From positions 32,814,259 to 32,878,258 of the forward strand of contig CM054181.1 in NCBI GenBank assembly GCA_028829895.1: DNA of 64,000 nucleotides, written 5' to 3'. Under the pieces are notes generated by a model. It worked only from the letters and a program-made list of their open reading frames with translations, was not told where the DNA came from and did no database searches. This DNA comes from Sinotaia quadrata (lineage: Eukaryota > Mollusca > Gastropoda > Architaenioglossa > Viviparidae). Numbering within the stretch: position 1 is the stretch's first letter; each line of letters begins with the position of its first letter. Shown piece by piece: positions 60,001-64,000 of this stretch. The position numbers and the translations under genes were made by a program.

Positions 60001-62936
60001 GCATTTTGGCATATAATTTCAATAGCATTATGTGCTACATCTTACAAAGAGAGACAGACATATGTGCAACATCTTTCTTACAAAGAGAGACAGACATATA
60101 TGTGCAGAGGGACTGTTTAGTTTTAGAATATTTATATGTGCAGAAGGACTGTTTAGTTTTAGAATATTTATAGAATCTAATGATAAAAAATGTTAAATCA
60201 TAATTTTGCAAACAAAAAAGAAAAAATTTGTTATAATTAATGTATTTAGGTATTTAGTGCAAATTGTCAGATAATATAAAGTTATATGAATATGTATGCA
60301 TTAATAATAATCATTCCAGAACAGAATATAAATAATAATTTATTTAATTGAGTCATCATCATTATTTTTGTTGATTTATATTTTTGGAGTAATAATGTCA
60401 TTGTTTGGTTAAACCATTTTTATCACTTTATTTACAATAGTGTTTTTGCATCAAAAATGTGTTTACAATTGATTTGTTGTGATTAGCTTTGTAGAGATAA
60501 TTGATCATTAAAAATGGTTACTTCTGGTTACATACTTCATTAAAAATGGTTACTTCTGGTTACATACTTCATTAAAAGTTACTAAACATTGACAAGTAGT
60601 TTTATACTTTTGGGAATGATATTTGTCTAGTTATATATTTCATTAAAATGTACTTGTTAAAATAGTTCTGGCATTCTGTTATAATGGTGGAAATTACCTG
60701 TATTGTTTTTGACTGATAATCAGCTGCCAGAATGGAGGCGATTTCTGCATTATCAGAATTATTTTAAGGGGAAGGAACACATAAAGTCATGTTGCAGAAT
60801 CTGATGCAATTTGTGCATGGAGGGTTTTTTTTGCAATTTCACACAGTTCTATTTCTAACTGTCAAAAGAAATAAGCTCTGACTATCATAGTATTCCCATC
60901 CATTTTTCCCTACAACATGAGAAAAGGTATGACCAGGTGATTTGTTACAGTTATGGATCAGATTATTATTACTTTTGTTATTTTATTGAATTTTTTTTTG
61001 AGGGATGAAACTTATGGGTTTTGCATTCCAATATTCTCCTAGTCTCGTTTAAATGTGTTAAAACGGCAAGATCTGCTTGTACTTTAAGACCTTCTACAAT
61101 AGAAAGTGCAGAGCATTATCCACTAACCAAGTCCTATGGACCAGAGCATTATCCACTAATCGAGTATGCAAAGTCCTATAGTCCAGAGCATTATCGACTA
61201 ATCGAGTATCCAAGTCCTATAGTCCACATTCCTTTTATTACGTTTTTATATTGCTTCATTATATTTTATCCTCATGTTATAAATATGTTAGTATATGTTA
61301 TTCTTTATTTTTAATATTGTTATTATTTATAAAAGTAAAGAATGGTTTTAATGCATCTATCTGAAAAAAAATTAATTCTTTTTTTCTTGAACATTTTTCA
61401 ATCATTACCTTTTAGTCATTTTGTGTTTTATACCTTTAGGGAATTATAAATAACTATAGTTTATTTTTGCAATTATGAAGCAAATTGTTATCTGTAAGTA
61501 ATTGTGAATTATTGTAAAAAAAAATGTAACATATATCACACTCAGTGTTGTACTTTATATGTATTGCAGTTTCATTAAAATAAAGCTACACAATATTCCC
61601 ATTATATTGATAAAAAAAAATAATAAAGCCACACAACATGCTCTTATGGAATAAAGTTGCATAACATGCCTGCTGCTCATGGAATAAAGCTACATAACTT
61701 GCCCATTGTACCAATAGAGAGAATAAAACTACGCAACATACCTAATGATCTTATGGAATAAAGCTAAATAACATACCCATCCTAATGATAGAGAATAAAA
61801 CTACATACCTACTGCTTTTGTGGAAAAAAGCTTCACAACATACTTACTGCTGTGATGGAATAAAGCTATGTGATGCTGCACTCTGTTGATGTATGGTGGC
61901 AAAGTATGCTCGACTACATAACATGCAATAGAAGGCAAAATAGTCTAAAGTATGTAACACTACATCACTTTATGTAGTGATATATTAATAATAATTGTAG
62001 AATATTCCTTGAGTCGCTGTTCTCTTGAGACTAATCTGGATGCCTCTTCACCATATTCATTCCCTCAAGCAGAACAAAACTGTAGCAATTTGCTGTAACT
62101 TCCTAATACCATGATGATGATAAGTTATTCAGAAGTGCTGGAGATATAACACTTTTAATTTCAATTTACTGTAAAACAGTAGGATATTTGGTTATCAATC
62201 AAGACATTATTTCCTTCAAAAAGAAAAATAATAAAAGTTTGTAGCACAACTAACATTTGGGTAAAGAGTGATTAATCAGTAATTTTTTTGCTACCTGTAT
62301 AAGTAATTAATCAATAATTAATATTACTACCTGTATGATAAGCAATTAGTCTCCTTGCTACATGTATAATTCACAATTAATCATTGATCATCTTGCTACC
62401 TGTATCATTAATTAATCATTAATCTTACTACCTGTATGATAAGCAATTAGTCTCCTTGCTACATGTATAATTCACAATTAATCATTGATCTTCTTACTAC
62501 CTGTATAATCAATTATTAATCTTGCTGCCCTATAATAAGAAATTAGTCATTAATCTTCTTGGTAGATCAACATATTTCAGCATTAGATAAAGAACAATGG
62601 GATTGCTTGAAAAGGGGAATATTTATTGGTTTATAGCATTAAGTGTGTATTGTGTGTGTGCACGCACATCCACCAAGTAAGACTGTCCATCTTTAATCAA
62701 AATGCTGAAAGAAAAATGTCATGTGTAGCTAATGTGGGTATGTTCGTGTCGCCATAGTGTGAAGATATTTTCACTGCTAGGAAGTCCCCTTTTGATTTAG
62801 GGTTTATATTATTTTTCACCTGTATTGCACTTCCCGTCTGTGGACTGGATTATATAGTAGGGCAGTATTCCTATATGCCTCCCCTACCCAATGCTAACTG
62901 TAAAATAGATGTGTGTGTACTTCTAGTAAACTGACC
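57050..62936. other. no gene seen; AT-rich with decayed tandem repeats
   Basis: Tandem arrays near 58690-58900, 59030-59340 (agtgttgtattgctatt), 60505-60580 (32-bp, attaaaaatggttacttctg), 61095-61215 (agagcattatccactaatcg), 61610-61870 (tggaataaagctacataaca) and 62275-62560 (ctacctgtataattaat). Several isolated AATAAA motifs. No exon recognised on either strand. Confidence 0.5.
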
Positions 62937-62990
62937 TGATGACACCTCACCCTCCAACTCCGAGAGTGAAGCAGATGTGGTGAAGTTTTT

Positions 62991-63254
62991 GTCAGTACTT
63001 ACGTAGGACTGTCAGCTGTTTATTACAATCCACACGCACACACACCATAGATGTTTGTCAGTACTTACGTAGGACTGTCAGCTGTTTATTACAATCCACA
63101 CGCACGCACACCATTGATGTTTGTCAGTACTTACGTAGGACTGTCAGTTGTTTATTACAATCCACACGCACGCACACCATAGATGTTTGTCAGTACTTAC
63201 GTAGGACTGTCAGCTGTTTATTACAATCCACACGCTCACACACCATAGATGTTT
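62991..63254. repeat. 66-bp tandem repeat, 4 units
   Basis: Units start gtcagtacttacgtagg at 62991, 63057, 63123 and 63189 and are nearly identical. They duplicate a part of the LTR-like element that is single in the copy at 24222. Confidence 0.9.
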
Positions 63255-63888
63255 GTCTGGCCCTCTTTATTGCACGTGCAAAAGTTACGTATGTACTGAC
63301 GTGTTTGTATGTGAAATTGCATTAGGAATGGAACGTGTGGACATTACAGGACACCACATGAACGCCACACTCCCCTTTCAAAACAATAGAAGACGGGATA
63401 TCACTTTTAGATGAAGATGATTTTAACTTTTATTGATCTATCAATTTCTCTTTCATGTGGCAAGTTCTAGTCACTCATCAGTCAAACCATTCAATCATAA
63501 ACATACTCACCAGGGATTGGGGCAATGTTCTAAGTAATACATGAAATGAAAAGTGATAATAAAAAAACAAACAATATTTCTCTACATACACAATAATGCG
63601 GTAAATCCTGCTATCAACAGTTATCAAAGTTACGAATAATTCATGAGAGTTGGGGGGCTGTTAAGCCCTCTTGCAGTTACACAAAATAGATAATGATTAG
63701 GCATTTAAAGTTCTATACTATAGATCGATACAATAGACTATCACAGTGAATGCCCGCATCTTAAACGCTGTAACGTATTTTCCTAGGGTATGAAATGAAG
63801 TACGTTAAATGCTTTAGTCATTCTCAAAGACTGCAGGCTTTGCGTGGCTCTCGCAGAGAATTAAACCAGCTTAGCGAATGCATGTGCG

Positions 63889-63916
63889 TGACGTCATGCT
63901 GGCCAGCATGACGTCA
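63889..63916. promoter_or_regulatory. 28-bp perfect palindrome with two CRE sites
   Basis: Left arm TGACGTCATGCTGG is followed by its exact reverse complement, so two consensus CREs (TGACGTCA) lie at 63889-63896 and 63909-63916. It lies inside the LTR-like element and could act as a CREB/ATF enhancer of it; the role is inferred. Confidence 0.6.
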
Positions 63917-64000
63917 GTTAAACAGCAAAAGGTGATCTTTTGTTTGCCTTTGGCTGATTTCGAGAAATTACAAGCTGTCTTGGAACATTGTGTCCTGCCT

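Larger units (their letters stand above)
62937..64000. mobile_element. third copy of the TGTCACC LTR-like family, runs off the window
   Basis: Starts TGATGACACCTCACCC and aligns in order with the same blocks as the copies at 24222 and 11739. It contains a 66-bp unit repeated four times and a palindrome of two CRE sites near its far side. No coding motif in view. Confidence 0.6.

Overview
The window is AT-rich animal nuclear DNA: genes are split by GT-AG introns (two GC-AG), there is a tRNA-derived SINE, hAT, Ty3/gypsy, LINE and LTR-type insertions, and many minisatellites both between genes and inside introns. A mollusc or other lophotrochozoan is my best guess, but that is inference only. 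Almost all long open frames here are read-through of minisatellites or chance; the real genes had to be assembled from exons.

Genes. (1) 43.4-56.2 kb, plus strand: a complete eight-exon neutral sphingomyelinase gene (SMPD2 type, 405 codons), with all catalytic motifs and two C-terminal membrane segments. (2) 32.55-37.64 kb, plus strand: a five-exon gene for a 129-residue secreted protein with one canonical EF-hand, with a TATA box and a poly(A) signal. (3) 18.70-13.65 kb, minus strand: the last three exons of a diverged paralogue with identical exon phases; no 5' exons were found. A truncated copy of exon 3 of gene 2, with its flanking intron minisatellite, lies at 10.49-10.92 kb. Both EF-hand genes have their EF-hand exon's 5' splice site embedded in a tandem repeat, with different repeat units.

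Layout. 0-1.6 kb: simple and tandem repeats. 1.64-9.97 kb (copy A) and 19.2-29.8 kb (copy B): a direct segmental duplication. Post-duplication insertions can be dated against the empty site in the other copy: a 1.2-kb LTR-like element and a 768-bp hAT element in A, a 2.4-kb LTR-like element in B. 9.97-13.6 kb: gypsy, truncated exon, protease-like, LINE and LTR debris. 13.65-18.7 kb: EF-hand paralogue. 29.8-32.4 kb: LINE fragment, an inverted coding-like fragment and a 73-bp minisatellite. 32.5-37.7 kb: intact EF-hand gene. 38-43.3 kb: dispersed repeats and a fold-back element. 43.4-57 kb: sphingomyelinase gene. 57-62.9 kb: no gene recognised. 62.9 kb to the end: a third copy of the 2.4-kb LTR-like family, holding a palindrome made of two CRE sites.

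The sphingomyelinase acts on membrane sphingomyelin. The EF-hand proteins are probably secreted calcium binders of unknown role; nothing in the sequence links the two loci functionally.
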